Source of the DNA: Streptomyces zhaozhouensis | Lineage (GTDB): Bacteria > Actinomycetota > Actinomycetes > Streptomycetales > Streptomycetaceae | Assembly: GCF_900230195.1 (NCBI RefSeq) | Contig: NZ_OCNE01000006.1 | Location: 124,001 to 188,000 of the forward strand | Direction: 5' to 3' | DNA length: 64,000 nucleotides | Shown: in pieces, positions 43,898 through 55,200 of the stretch | Layout: every line of letters starts with the position of its first letter | Numbering within the stretch: the stretch's first letter is position 1 | Notes under the pieces: model-generated | Told to the model about the DNA's origin: nothing | Database searches by the model: none | What the model saw: the letters and a program-made list of their open reading frames with translations, nothing else | Made by a program: the position numbers and the translations under genes

Positions 43898-44626
43898 ATG
43901 GCCATTCGACCTCCCACCGACCGCGGCATGACCGCCCGGCGCACCTCGCCGCTCGGCGGAACGCAGGTCCGCAGGGCACGCTTTCTGAGCCTTCTGGTGA
44001 CCGCGCTGGTCGCCATGGTGCTGACGAGCCTGCCGTCCCCGGCGGCGGCGCACGGCGTCGCCATGTCGCCCGGCTCGCGGACCTACCTCTGCTACCGGGA
44101 CATGATCGACAACGGCACGCCGACCAACCCGGCGTGTGCCGACGCGGTGGCCGAGACCGGCACCACCCCGCTCTACAACTGGTTCGCCGTGCTGGACTCC
44201 AACGGCGGCGGCAAGACCGAGGGGTACATCCCCGACGGCGAGCTGTGCAGCGGCGGCAGCAACGGTCCCTTCGACTTCTCCTCCTACAACGCGGCCCGCG
44301 ACGACTGGCCGAGCACCGACCTCCAGGCCGGCTCGACCATCGAGTTGCAGTACAGCAACTGGGCCGCCCACCCGGGTGACTTCGACGTCTACATCACCAA
44401 GAGCGGCTGGTCCCCGACCGACTCCCTCGGCTGGGGCGACCTCGAACTCCTCGGCAGCGTCACCGACCCGCCCCAGTCCGGCGGCGCCGGCTCCGACGGC
44501 GGTCACTACTACTGGGACGTGACCCTGCCGTCCGACCGGACCGGCCAGCACATCCTCTACGTGCACTGGATCCGTTCCGACAGCCAGGAGAACTTCTACT
44601 CCTGCTCGGACGTCGTCCTGAACTGA
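43898..44626 (+). CDS. Secreted AA10 lytic polysaccharide monooxygenase (cellulose type)
   Basis: A 242-residue copper monooxygenase. The signal peptide ends AAA and leaves His52 as the new N-terminus (HGVAMSPGSRTYLCYRD). His158 in NWAAHPGDFDVY completes the copper brace. The remaining sequence (SGWSPTDSLGWGDLELLG, HILYVHWIRSDSQENFYSCSDV) resembles the catalytic domain of CelS2-like Streptomyces LPMOs, but no CBM2 follows. It should cut crystalline cellulose oxidatively. GAGGAGAC precedes ATG 43898. A CebR operator about 170 bp upstream supports cellulose induction. Confidence 0.93.
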   Translation: MAIRPPTDRGMTARRTSPLGGTQVRRARFLSLLVTALVAMVLTSLPSPAAAHGVAMSPGSRTYLCYRDMIDNGTPTNPACADAVAETGTTPLYNWFAVLDSNGGGKTEGYIPDGELCSGGSNGPFDFSSYNAARDDWPSTDLQAGSTIELQYSNWAAHPGDFDVYITKSGWSPTDSLGWGDLELLGSVTDPPQSGGAGSDGGHYYWDVTLPSDRTGQHILYVHWIRSDSQENFYSCSDVVLN

Positions 44627-44702
44627 GCCACGTCCTGAACTGAGCCACGTCGTCGACCGATCAGTCCGTCGACCGCTCAGTCCGTCGACCGCTCCGCACA
44701 CC

Positions 44703-44737
44703 GCGCCCCCGCCCGGCCACGCGCCGGGTGGGGGCGC
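44703..44737 (+). terminator. Hairpin after the LPMO gene
   Basis: GCGCCCCCGCCCGGC (44703-44717) pairs with 44723-44737 with one G-T position and a CACGC loop, 77 bp after the stop. Confidence 0.75.
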
Positions 44738-45339
44738 GGCGCGTGCGGGGGGCGCGCGGGGAGGGGTGGCGCCCCCCGGGACGGGCAGCCGTACCGCAAC
44801 GACTACTGCTGAGTGCTGACCCTCCGCCGGAACACCGTCGTGCGCACGTACGCGTATCTCGACATGGTCGCGGTCAACACACTCATCGACCGGGTGCCGG
44901 CACCTCGTTGGCCCTCCGGCACGGAATCCCGGGCCGGAGCGGCGGCTCCGCCGTGCGGTGTGCGCGGCGGAGCCGGGCGGCGCAGGACGGCCGTCGTTCA
45001 GCGGGCCGGCGCCGGGCTGTTCAGCCATCCTCCGGCTTCTCCCCGGTGGCGGACTCGGCGGACTCAGCGGACTGGCCGGGCTCCGGGGCTCGGCCTCCGA
45101 GTCCCGCGTCAGGTGGTGGTCCAGGCGGCTGCCCCGGCTGCGGGCGTCGCGGTCAAGGTCGCGGAGGGCGACGGCGAGGCGGGTGCGCGGGGCGGCGAGG
45201 TCGGCCCGCGCACACCCGTGGGAAGCGGTTGAGGGCTTCACGCGCGAGCGCCGGCCTCACGCGACAAGAGCTGGCGAAGCGCGCGATCGCGCCCCGCTCC
45301 CGCATCGCACACACCGGCCTCACCCGGTCCTGACGCCGG
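44738..45339. other. Intergenic region without convincing gene
   Basis: About 600 bp between the LPMO terminator and the convergent SIMPL gene. A short minus-strand frame (about 45120-45235, RTRLAVALRDLDRDARSR) looks like a decayed helical protein remnant but has no start or family match. A plus-strand frame from 44813 (RRNTVVRTYAYLDMV) is equally weak. Confidence 0.4.
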
Positions 45340-46098
45340 TCAGAGCACCGGCGGGGTGATCTTGAACCGCGCGTTGATCCGGGCGTGGACGGTCTGGCGG
45401 CGGGGCTCCAGGTCGAGGGCCGCGGGGGCGGGGGACGCCGCCGCGCGGCCCGCCGGGGCGGCGGCGCCGTAGCCGGTGCGGGCGGCGGCGAACTCCGGCT
45501 GGCTCTCCGCGCCCAGGTCGGCTATGTCGATCAGCCCGGCCAACTCCGCGCCCACCGCCTCGGCGTACTCGCGGGCGCGGGCGACGGCCTGGCGCACGGC
45601 CTCCTGGCGGGCCTCCCGGTGCACGGGCGAGCCGGGGCGCAGACCCCACCAGGGGCCGGAGACGCTGGTCAACTCCAGGTCGGCGAGTCTCGTCGTCACC
45701 TCGCCCAGCGCCGTGAAGTCGTTGAACACCGCCTGGACATGGACCTTCCCGTGGTACGCCCGCACCCGCTCGCCGCGACCGCGCAGCTCGGGGCTGATGG
45801 AGAAGGCGCCTGTCTCCAGCTTCTCCGTGGCCTCACCATAGGAGCGGAGCAGGTCCAGCACCGCGTTGTTGCGCATCGTCAGGTCGTGCAACGCGGCGCG
45901 ACGGTCACCGCCCCGCGCGCCGACCGTGACCCCGATCCGCGCGGTCTCCGGGTCCACCTCCAACCGGGCCTCGCCGCGCACGGCGACGCGGGGTGCCTCC
46001 GGTGCGGGGACCGCGGAGGTCCCGGGCGCCCCGGAGGTCCCGGGGGTCTCGGGGGTCTCGGGCACGAGGCGGGCGGTGTGGTCGGACGGCGTGGTCAT
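45340..46098 (-). CDS. SIMPL (DUF541) domain protein
   Basis: A 252-residue protein: a Thr/Pro/Gly-rich start with GTSGAPGTS repeats, then the SIMPL domain (VAVRGEARLEVDPETARIGVTVGARGGDRRAAL, LETGAFSISPELRG, EAVRQAVARAREYAEAVGAELAGLIDIADLG as landmark segments). There is no signal peptide, so it is cytoplasmic or anchored by other means. Family function is poorly known; some members are linked to oxidative stress or form ring assemblies. An ACGGAG site precedes ATG 46098. Confidence 0.9.
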   Translation of the reverse strand: MTTPSDHTARLVPETPETPGTSGAPGTSAVPAPEAPRVAVRGEARLEVDPETARIGVTVGARGGDRRAALHDLTMRNNAVLDLLRSYGEATEKLETGAFSISPELRGRGERVRAYHGKVHVQAVFNDFTALGEVTTRLADLELTSVSGPWWGLRPGSPVHREARQEAVRQAVARAREYAEAVGAELAGLIDIADLGAESQPEFAAARTGYGAAAPAGRAAASPAPAALDLEPRRQTVHARINARFKITPPVL

Positions 46099-46217
46099 CG
46101 CTGCTCCGTGAGTCGGCGGGTGCCCCGGGCGGGCCGGGTGTCTGGGTCACGAGCGTGGTCAACGGGGTGGGGCCCGACCGCCGGCCACGCTCGTGGCCGG
46201 TACGCCCGGGACCTGTC

Positions 46218-46814
46218 CTAGCCGGTCGCCAGCGGGCGCTCCCCGGAGAGGTCCTCGACCTCGAACTCCACTTCGAGGCCCCCGGGCCGGTAGTTCTCCG
46301 CCTCCTGGGAATCCAGCACGAACGTCGTGAAGTACAACTGCCCGTCGACCTCCTCCGGGTCGGAGAGGGTGATCGCCGTCTCGAAGGGGGTGTCCGTGCA
46401 GTCGGGCGAGCACCATATGCCGGAGAGCAGCCCGTTGCCGACCGCCCGCTCGCCGTCCCAGCGCTCCCACTCCAGGCCCCTGACGGCGGAGAACTCGCTG
46501 AGCCCGATCGCCTCCGGCTCCGCCGAGGGAGCGCCGCCCTCGCCGGAGTAGTTGGCCACCAGGGGCAGCTCCTCCGAGACGTCGGGGGGACCCGAGGCGT
46601 CGTCCGAGGCGTCCGCTCCGGCCTCGTCGTCGGTCGGCGTCTTCCCGGAGGCCGACTGGGTCTCCGTCTCCTCACTCTGCGCCCCGTCGTCCCCACCGCA
46701 CGCGGTGAGTGCCACGTCGAGCGCCAACACCCCGAGCATCGCCGCACCCGATCGGAACACCCGCGCGGACCCTGCCGCTCGTCGGTGTCCGCTGCCGCGC
46801 GTGCCCAGGTTCAT
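46218..46814 (-). CDS. Secreted lipoprotein of unknown function
   Basis: A 198-residue lipoprotein with hydrophobic core AMLGVLALDVALTACGG (lipobox LTAC), an acidic Ser/Asp/Glu linker, and a small beta domain (GLEWERWDGERAVGNGLLSGIWCSPDCTDTPF, QLYFTTFVLDSQEAENYRPGGLEVEFEV as landmarks). Two Cys (WCSPDC) may form a disulphide. ATG 46814 follows GGAGGAA. It lies 119 bp upstream of the SIMPL gene on the same strand, possibly one transcript. Confidence 0.8.
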   Translation of the reverse strand: MNLGTRGSGHRRAAGSARVFRSGAAMLGVLALDVALTACGGDDGAQSEETETQSASGKTPTDDEAGADASDDASGPPDVSEELPLVANYSGEGGAPSAEPEAIGLSEFSAVRGLEWERWDGERAVGNGLLSGIWCSPDCTDTPFETAITLSDPEEVDGQLYFTTFVLDSQEAENYRPGGLEVEFEVEDLSGERPLATG

Positions 46815-47030
46815 GCGCCGTTCCTCCGTGTCGGTTGCGTCGCCGCCACCAGGCGTGTTCCCCGCGGGCCGCCCGGCATGTGCCCGCGTCCGGGACACGC
46901 CGTGGCAACTGCGGGGAGCGGGCTGAGGGTTCCCACCGCACAGCATCGGGGCGCGGCGGTCATGACCGTGGACAAGCTCCCGCGAGCCCCGCTCCGGGCC
47001 CTGTCAGCCCGACCGCGCGGGGCCACCGGG

Positions 47031-49001
47031 CTACCTCGGGGCGCGGATGATCGAGAAGATCACCCGCAGGACCAGGACACCGCTGAGCATCAGCAGGTTG
47101 AGACCGATGACGTCGTAGAGGGTGAGGGAGCCGGCGATCTCGCTGTCCTCGGACTCCTCGGCGCGCAGCAGCAGCACGCCCATCAGGCCGATGAGGCCGC
47201 CGAGGAACGACAGCAGCACGTCGTTGACGATGCCCCGGATGAAGCGGCGGTCGCGCGGGTCGGCCAGCAGCCTCACCTGGAAGCCGAGTCGGCCGCCCTC
47301 AAGGGAGTCGGTGATGCGGTCGATCCGGCGCGGCAGGCGGCGGATCACCGGGATCAGGGACAGCGTCTCCTCGGCGATGGTGCGGCCGGCGGCCTCGGGG
47401 GTGAGCTTTTCCTGTATCTGGCCGGCGGCCAGCGACTGGGCCTCCTCGACCAGGTCGAAGTCGGGCGCGATCCGCTGCACGGAGCCGGTGATGGTGCCGA
47501 TGGCACGGAAGACCGCGGCCAACTCCGGCGGCACCCGCAGCCCGTGCGCGGTGACCATGACGAACAGCTCGGCGAAGATGGCGGCCTGGTCGGGCGGGCC
47601 GCCGGGCGCCAGGTGCTTGGCCATGAACCGGCCGAGGGAACGCTCCAGTTGGTCCGCGTCGGTATCCTCGTGGCGCTCGACCAGCTCCAGCATGGCGTCG
47701 CAGAGAGCGGCCGGGTCCTGCCGGTGTATCGCCAGCAGCATGGTCTGGAGCGAGGACCGCAGGGAGCGGTCGATGCGGCCGACGGAGCCGAAGTCGAGCA
47801 GCACCAGGCGGCCGTCCTCCAGCAGCATGATGTTGCCCGGATGGGGGTCGGCGTGGAAGACGCCCCCGGTCATGATCTGTTGCAGCAGGCAGCGCAGCAG
47901 CCGGCGGGCTACCTCGGTGGGGTCGAGGCCGCGCTCTTCGAGGACAGGTCCGGCCGTGTCCAGGGTGACGCCGTCGAGCCACTCCAGGACGAGCACACGC
48001 TCGGAGGACAGCTCCTCGTAGACGCGGGGGATGGCGACGTCGATCTCGGGGTCGTCGGCGCCGGCCGAGGCGGCGATGGCGACCATGTTGCGCGCCTCGA
48101 CCCGCAGGTCCAGCTCCTCGTGCAGGGAGGCGGCGAAGCCGGCGGCCAGCTCGGTGGCGCCGAAGTTCCTCCCCCAGTCGGTGTGTTGCTCCAGCTTGCT
48201 GCTGAGGCGGAAGAGGATGTCGAGGTCCTGCTCCACGACGTCGCGCGCGCTGGGACGCTGCACCTTGACCGCCACCGCGTCGCCGTTGCGCAGGCGGGCC
48301 CGGTAGACCTGCGCCATGGAGCCGGCGGCCAGCGGCTCGGGGTCGAACTCGGCGAAGATCTCCGACGGGTCGGCGCCGAGTGCCTCGCGGAGGACGGGGG
48401 TGATGCGCTCCGTGGGCTCGGGCGCGACCTGGTGCTGCAGTTGGGAGAGCTCCTCGATGAACTCCATCGGCAGCAGGTCGTAGCGGGTGGAGAGGAGCTG
48501 GCCCACCTTGACGAAGGTGGCGCCGGCCTCCTCCAGGGCGAGCCGGAGGTTGATCGCGGTGGAACGGTAGCTCTCGCCGGTGGCCGGGCGGCCCTTGCGG
48601 CCGCGGCCCCGACCGCTGAGCGCGCTGCCGAGCCCGTGGCGGATGGCGATGCGGCTGAGCGCGGAGTAGCGCCGGGTCCTGGCGATCTGGCGGCGGACGC
48701 GACCGGGCCAACGGACCACGTTGGCCAGCGAACCGGTCGGCAGCAGCACCTCGGAGAGCGCCAGGAAGAGGAGGGCCGCGACGGCGGCGAGGCCCAACTG
48801 GACGGTGATCAGGGCGCCTCCGCGCGCGTCGCCCATCAGCTCGCCGACCATCCAGAAGACGGCGGCGCCCGCGCCGCCGGTGAGGGTGGCTCTGATCAGG
48901 CCGAGACGCAGCCCCAGGATGCGGCCGGCGCCGGCGGAGAGCGCGGCGACGAAGAAGGCGAGTGTGGCGGCGGCGATGACGAGAAAGAACGCCAGTTCCA
49001 T
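47031..49001 (-). CDS. ABC1/UbiB-family atypical kinase, membrane protein
   Basis: A 656-residue UbiB/COQ8-like protein. Three N-terminal membrane helices (about 1-90) precede the kinase-like domain with the family marks FVKVGQLLSTR (KxGQ), AAGSMAQVYRARL (A-rich loop), VKVQRP, HADPHPGNIML and LLDFGSVGRID. Two C-terminal helices end the protein. In other bacteria such proteins support ubiquinone or menaquinone and isoprenoid lipid metabolism through ATPase activity; the target here is unknown. ATG 49001 is divergent from the NRPS-like gene. Confidence 0.93.
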   Translation of the reverse strand: MELAFFLVIAAATLAFFVAALSAGAGRILGLRLGLIRATLTGGAGAAVFWMVGELMGDARGGALITVQLGLAAVAALLFLALSEVLLPTGSLANVVRWPGRVRRQIARTRRYSALSRIAIRHGLGSALSGRGRGRKGRPATGESYRSTAINLRLALEEAGATFVKVGQLLSTRYDLLPMEFIEELSQLQHQVAPEPTERITPVLREALGADPSEIFAEFDPEPLAAGSMAQVYRARLRNGDAVAVKVQRPSARDVVEQDLDILFRLSSKLEQHTDWGRNFGATELAAGFAASLHEELDLRVEARNMVAIAASAGADDPEIDVAIPRVYEELSSERVLVLEWLDGVTLDTAGPVLEERGLDPTEVARRLLRCLLQQIMTGGVFHADPHPGNIMLLEDGRLVLLDFGSVGRIDRSLRSSLQTMLLAIHRQDPAALCDAMLELVERHEDTDADQLERSLGRFMAKHLAPGGPPDQAAIFAELFVMVTAHGLRVPPELAAVFRAIGTITGSVQRIAPDFDLVEEAQSLAAGQIQEKLTPEAAGRTIAEETLSLIPVIRRLPRRIDRITDSLEGGRLGFQVRLLADPRDRRFIRGIVNDVLLSFLGGLIGLMGVLLLRAEESEDSEIAGSLTLYDVIGLNLLMLSGVLVLRVIFSIIRAPR

Positions 49002-49117
49002 CGATCCTGCCCTGGGGGCTAGCGGGTGTGTGGGGGCGAGGCTCGCGACCCTGGTATGTGACGAGCGATGTCCAGACTGTCACCGAACGGCCGCCCAGGA
49101 CGGGGAGCGGGCCCGGT

Positions 49118-49184
49118 TTTCCGGAAGCTGCACCGATGGCCATGGATCCGGCCCTACCGATGGCCAGGGTTTCCGGAAGCTGCA
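49118..49184. promoter_or_regulatory. Paired TTTCCGGAAGCTGCA repeats before the NRPS-like gene
   Basis: The 15-bp sequence TTTCCGGAAGCTGCA occurs at 49118-49132 and 49170-49184, 52 bp apart (about five helical turns), in the 287-bp divergent gap. Each copy contains the palindrome TTCCGGAA. This arrangement suits a dimeric regulator bound on one face of the DNA. Confidence 0.6.
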
Positions 49185-49288
49185 TCGGGCACCGACGGGA
49201 GCGCGCCCGGATGGTCTGCTACGGGGGGAACCGCTGTATGTCCAGCACGGTGCCAGCCTAGCTGGACCGGGAATTGGGGAGTCCGAGA

Positions 49289-52200
49289 ATGGGCAAGTCC
49301 AGGCTCGCGGACGTCGCGCCGCTGTCGCCCTCGCAACGCGATCTGCTCTCCCGCGCCCTCGCCGACGAGCAGGCGCTGGCGCTGCTGACCGGGCAGGTGG
49401 AGTGCGCGTGGGAAGGGCCCCTGGACGTCGCGGCGTTGCGTGCCTCGATCGGCACCCTGCTGCGTCGGCACCCCGCGTTGACGGCCGGGTTCCTGACCGA
49501 GGACGGGGCGCGGCCCGTGCGGTTCCTGCCGGCCGACCCGGAATTGCCGTTCGTCGAGCACGATCTGAGCGCGTTGCCGCCGCTGGTGCGGGAGCGCGAG
49601 GTGGCGCGGTTGGCGGAGGTGGAGCGCGGACGGCGGTTGGCGCCCGCGGAGCCGCCGCTGGTGCGGTTCACGCTGCTGCGGACGGCGCCGGAGCGGCATC
49701 TGCTGCTGGTGACGCACCACCAGTTGGCGCTGGACAGGTGGGCGCGGCCGTTGCTGGTCGCCGAGTTGATGACGCTGCTGGCGGCGGGCGGTTCGGACGA
49801 GGAGCTGCCGGAGCCGCCGTCGTCGCGCGGCTGGTTCGACTGGCAGGCGGCCAGGGACGCCGAGGCCGACGCCGCGGCGTGGCAGCGGGTGTTGGGCGAG
49901 ATCAGGCAGCCGGGATTTCTCACCCGTTCTGGCGACCGGCGGGTGCCGTTGGCGCGGGAGTCGTACGCGCATCCGCTGCCGGCCGGGCTGTCCGACCGGT
50001 TGAACGGGCTGGTGGACAGGACGGGTTCGACGCTGTCGGCGGTGCTGCACGCGGCCTGGGCGCTGGTGCTGGGGCGGTTCACGGGGCGTTCCGAGGTCGT
50101 CCTGGGCAGCGCCCTGCCGGGGCGCCCGCCGGAGGTGGCGGGCAGCGGTTCGCTGTTGGACTCGTTGGCGGCGGTGTTGCCGCTGCGGGTGGCGCTCGGG
50201 CCAGAGGAGACGCTGCTTGACCTGTTGCGGCAGGTGTCTCAGGGGCAGGAGGCGTTGGAGCCGCTGCCCTACGCGGCGCCGCCGCAGCCCACGGACGGGC
50301 TCTTCGACACGGTGGTGGGCTTCGGGGTGCGTTCGGTCGCGGACGCGCTGGCGGACTCCGCACCGGCGGGCGGCCCCCGGCTGGCGGGCGTGCGGGAGTT
50401 GGACTGCTCGCCACAGCCGCTGACGGTGCTGGGCAGCGCGGCGCCCGAGCTGACGCTGCGCTTCGACTACCGGCCCGACATCTTCGACCAGCCCGCGGTG
50501 GAGCGGCTGGCCGGCTGCCTTGAGCGGCTGCTGGTGGCGCTGGCCGACGACCCGGAGCAGGCGGTCGGCGCGGTGGACGTGCTGGACCCGGCCGAGCGCC
50601 AGCGGGTCCTGGTCGACTTCAACAACTCGGGGGTGCCGCTGTGGGCGCGCACCCTGCCGGAGCTCTTCGAGCAGCAGGTCAAGCGGGGGCCCGAGCAGCC
50701 GGCGCTGCTGGGCGAGCACGGGCTCGCGACGTACGGCGAGTTGAACGGCCGGGCCAACCGGCTGGCGCGGCTGCTGATCGCGCGCGGTATCGGCCCGGAG
50801 GACGTGGTGGCGTTGCCGCTGCCGCGTTCGGTCGATCTGGTGGTGGCGACGCTGGCGGTGGCCAAGGCGGGCGCGGCCTCCCTGCCGGTGGACCCGGCGG
50901 GCCGCGACGCGTGGCCGTCCGGGGTGAAGCCCGCGCTGACGCTCACCACCCGGGCGTGCGCCGGGGCGTTCGCGACGGGTGCGCGCGCCGAGGTGCCGAC
51001 GTTGCCGCTGGACGCGCCGGACACCCTGGTCGAGCTGGGCCGGGCGGAGTCGACGAACCCGACGGACTCCGACCGCCGTCACCGGCTCCAGCCGGCGCAC
51101 GCGGCGCTGCTGGTGGACGCCGGCGGGGCGAGGGGCGCGACGGTGGTCCCGCACACCGGTCTGGCGAGCCTGAGCGCGACGGCCGCGCAGCGGTTCGTCT
51201 TCACGGGCAACGACCGGGTGCTGATGTACGCGCGGCCGGGCTCCACGGGCTCGCTGCTCGAACTGACGGTGGCGTTGACGACCGGAGCGGCGCTGCTGGT
51301 CGCGCCGGCGGACGCGGGTGAGCGACGGCTGCCGACCGAGTTGATGACGCAGTGGCAGGTGACCCACGCGCTGGTCGACGCGGCGGCGCTGTCGGGTGCC
51401 CAGCCAGAGCAGCTGCCCTGGCTGCGGGTGCTGGTGCTGGACGGCACCGAGGTGGATCCCGAGTTGGTGGCGCGCTGGTCGCGCGGCAGGACCCTGGTCA
51501 GCGGCCTCTCGGCGGCGGAGACCAGCGCGTTGGCCGTGGTCAGCACGCCGCTGGGCGGCGGGCAGCCGCCGTCGCTCGGCGGGCCGGTCGTCGGGACGCG
51601 GGCGTTCGTGCTGGACGCGGCGCTGCGGCCGGTGCCGGTCGGGGTCGCGGGTGAGCTGTATCTGCTGGGCGCGGGCGTGGCGCGCGGCTACACGGGGCGC
51701 GCGGACGCCACGGCCGAGCGGCTGGTGGCGTGCCCGTTCGGTGGCCCGGGCGCGCGGATGTTCCGCACCGGGCAGCTGGCGCGGTGGCGGCCGCACGGGC
51801 AGTTGGAGTATCTGGGCGCGGCGGCCGGGCGCGCCGTCGGCGGACCCTCGGGCGTCGGACTGCTGCCGGCGACGCCGCAGTTGCTGGCGCTCGCACAGCG
51901 GCACGGCAGCCCGGAGGGGTACCAGGCGATGGTGCTCCAGGTGCCCGGCGGGCTCGACGAGTCGGCGCTGGTCGGGGCGTTGGGCGCGGTGCTCGACCAC
52001 CATGACGCGCTGCGCGGCCGGCTGGTCGGCTCGGCCGCCATCGGCTGGGCGCTGGAGATCGCCGAGCCCGGCACGGCTGACGCCGCCGGCGCGTTCCGGC
52101 GGGTCGACGTGTTCGGGCGCTACGAGCGGGAGTTGGGCGCGTCGGTGGACGCGGCGCTGGCCGAGGCGGCCGGCGAGCTGGCGCCGAGGGACGGCGTGAT

Positions 52201-55200
52201 GCTGCGGCTGGTGTGGCTGGACACCGGGCCCGGGAGGGCCGGACGGCTGCTGGTCGTGGCGCACCGGCTGGTGATCGACGACGCCTCCTGGCGGGTGCTG
52301 CTGCCCGATCTGCACGCGGCCTACCGGGCGTTGGCCGCGGGGGGCACGCCCCACCTGCCGGCGGTGCGTACCTCCGCGCGTGCGCTGGCCCTGGACCTGG
52401 CGCGGCAGGCCGCCGCGCGCTCCGCCGAGCTGGACGGCTGGCGGCAGGTGTTGCACGCCCCGGACGAGCCGGTGGCGCCGGGCGGCGCCGGAGCGGGCCG
52501 GCACACCGTCACGGTCGACCCGGCGGTGTCGGCCGCCGTGCTGCGCGCCGGCGCCGGCCTGCCGGTCCCCGGCCTCCCGGTGAACACGGTGGACGTGCTG
52601 CTGACGGCGCTCGGCGTCGCGGTCGCCGAGTGGCGCGCGGAGCGCGGGCTCGGCGGCGGGCGGCGCACACTGGTGGAGATCGTGGAGCACGGCCGGGGCG
52701 AGGGCCTGGGCGGGGCGGACCTGTCGCGCACCGTCGGCTGGTTCGCCAACAGCTACCCGGCGGCCGTCGACCCCGGTGAGGTGCCGGCCGAGGCGCTGGG
52801 CCGGGTCGCCGGCCAGCTCCGTGCCCTGCCGGGGCGCGGCGCCGGTTTCGGGCTGCTGCGCTGGCTCAACGCGGAGACCTCCGCGGTGCTGGCGGGTGCG
52901 CCGGAGCCGAGGATCACCTTCGGCTACCGGGGCCGTACCCCGGGCACGGGGCCCGACTCCGACTGGCTGCCGGTCTCCGAGGCGGCCGAGGACGGCGGTG
53001 CGCCGCTGCCACCCGGCCGTCAACTCGGCCTGGAGGTACGGACGGTGGAGTCCGGCCGGGGCGCGGTGCTGACCGCTGAGTGGCGGGGCGCCGACGGCCT
53101 GGGCGAGCCGGAGCTCGCGGCCATCGCCGCGCACTGGCTGGCCGCACTCGCCGACCTCGCCGGGCAGCGCGCCGCCGACGCCGGGCCGCCGGCCGCCGAA
53201 CCGGCCGCGCTGCCGGGGCCGCAGCCGCTCACCGCCCGCCAGTCCGAGCTGCTGGGCGCGCTGGCGCCGGGCGAGGGCCGGGCTGGGGTGCACGCCGCGC
53301 AGTTGACGCTGGACCTGGAGGGGCCGCTGGACGCGGCGCGGCTGCGGACCGCGCTCGACGCGCTGCTGCGTCGGCACGGCGCGCTGCGCACCGGGCTCAC
53401 CCCGGCCGGCGCCGAGGAGCCCCGGCCGGCGGGCGACCTGCCCTGGCAGGAGATCGACCTGGGCGACGTGCCCTCCCACCGGCAGGACGGCAGGCTGCTG
53501 TCCGTGCGGCGCAGCGAACGCGACCAGCCGTTCGCGCTGGACGCCCCGCCGCTGGCCAGGGGCGCCCTGGTGCGGCTCGGCGCCGACCGGCACCAACTGG
53601 TGCTCACCGCGCACCGGCTGCTGCTGGACGACCGCTCGCTCTCGCTGCTCCCGGGCGAGCTCCTCCATCTCTACGCCGCCGACGACCTCGACGCCGTCCC
53701 GGCCGCCCCCTCCTACCGGGCGGCGATGCCGGAGCTGACCGCGCTCGACGGGGAGGCCGATCTCGATGCGTGGCGCGCGGTCCTCGCCGGCCTGGACGGG
53801 CCGACGCTGGCAGCGGAGGCGCCCGGCGCGCCCGACACGGCGCCCGAGACGGTCGCCGTCGAGCTCTCCGACGCGGTCACCGAGCGGCTGACGGCGACCC
53901 TCCACGCCCGGGGCGTGCCGCTGGAGGCCGCCGCGCACGCCGCGTGGGCGCTGGCGCTCGGCGCGTTGACCGGGCGGCGGGACGTGGTGCTCGGCGTGAC
54001 GGCCCCCGGCCGGTCGCCCGAGGCGGCCGGCGCGCTCGGCCCGTTCGACCACACGGTGCCGCTGCGCGTCCGGATCGACCCGGCGGAGCCGCTCACCGAG
54101 CTGCTCGGCCGCGTGCACGCCGACCGGACCGCGCTGCTGCCGCACCGCCGGGTCACCCTGGCCGCGTTGCGTCGACTGGCCGACGCCGGCCCGCTCCTCG
54201 ACTCCTCCGTGACCGTGCGGGAGCCCGCCAGGCCGGCGCACGCGGGCGAGCCGCGGCTGACGTCCGTGGGGCGCCTGGACGCCGAGGCGCCACCGGTCAC
54301 GTTGGCCGTGATCCCCGGTGAACGCCTCACGCTGCGGCTTGGCCACCGGCCCGACGCGCTGGGCGGTGCCGCGGCGGCGCGGCTGCTGGGCCGCGTGCGG
54401 CAGTTGCTCACGGCACTCGCCCTCACCCCCGGGGCCCGCACGGCGGCTGTCGGCCGCCCCGGCGAGGCGGAGCGGGTGCGGCTGGCCGCGTTCCAGGGCC
54501 GCGCCGAGCGGGCCGGGGCGGTGGAGACGGCGGTCGAGCGGTTCGAGCGGCAGGTCTCCGAGCGTCGCGACGCCCCCGCGCTGGTCACCGAGGCCGGCGA
54601 GCTGTCCTACGCCGAGCTGAACCTGCGTGCCAACCGGCTGGCCCGGCTGCTGATCCAGAGCGGTATCGGCGCCGAACGGGTGGTGGCGATCGCGCTGCCG
54701 CGCTCCGCCGATCTCGTGGTGGCGATGCTCGGCGTGCTCAAGTCCGGTGCCGCTCATCTGCTGTTGGACCCGACGGAGCCCGTGGTCCGCGCCGAGCGGC
54801 TGCTGACGGCCGCCGCCCCGCTGCTGCTGATCACCGACCAGGCCAACAGCGGCCGGCTGCGCACCGGGCTGGGCCCGGGGCGGCTGATCCTCGACGACCC
54901 GGGCGTGGTCCGCCAGTTGACCAGCGGTTTCGGCGAGCCGAACGCCCCCGAGCCTGCCTCCGACGCCCCCTCGGACGGCTCGTTGGACTCCGAGGCGACG
55001 ACGCAGCTGCGCCTCTCCGACGTCTCCGGCGGCCGTCCCGAGCAGGACGACGCCGCCGGCCGGGGCCGTCCGGCGGGCAACGCGGGCGACCCGACCGACG
55101 CCGAGCGTGTCGCGCCGCTGCTCGGCGCCAGCCCCGCCTATGTCAGCCACGCCAGGGACCAAGCTTCGGGGCCGGGCGCGCTGGTCACCCAGGCCGGCGT

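Noticed and set aside
46815..47030. Possible RNA gene between the lipoprotein and UbiB genes
   Set aside because: No conserved fold or terminator was seen; it looks like a normal promoter gap.
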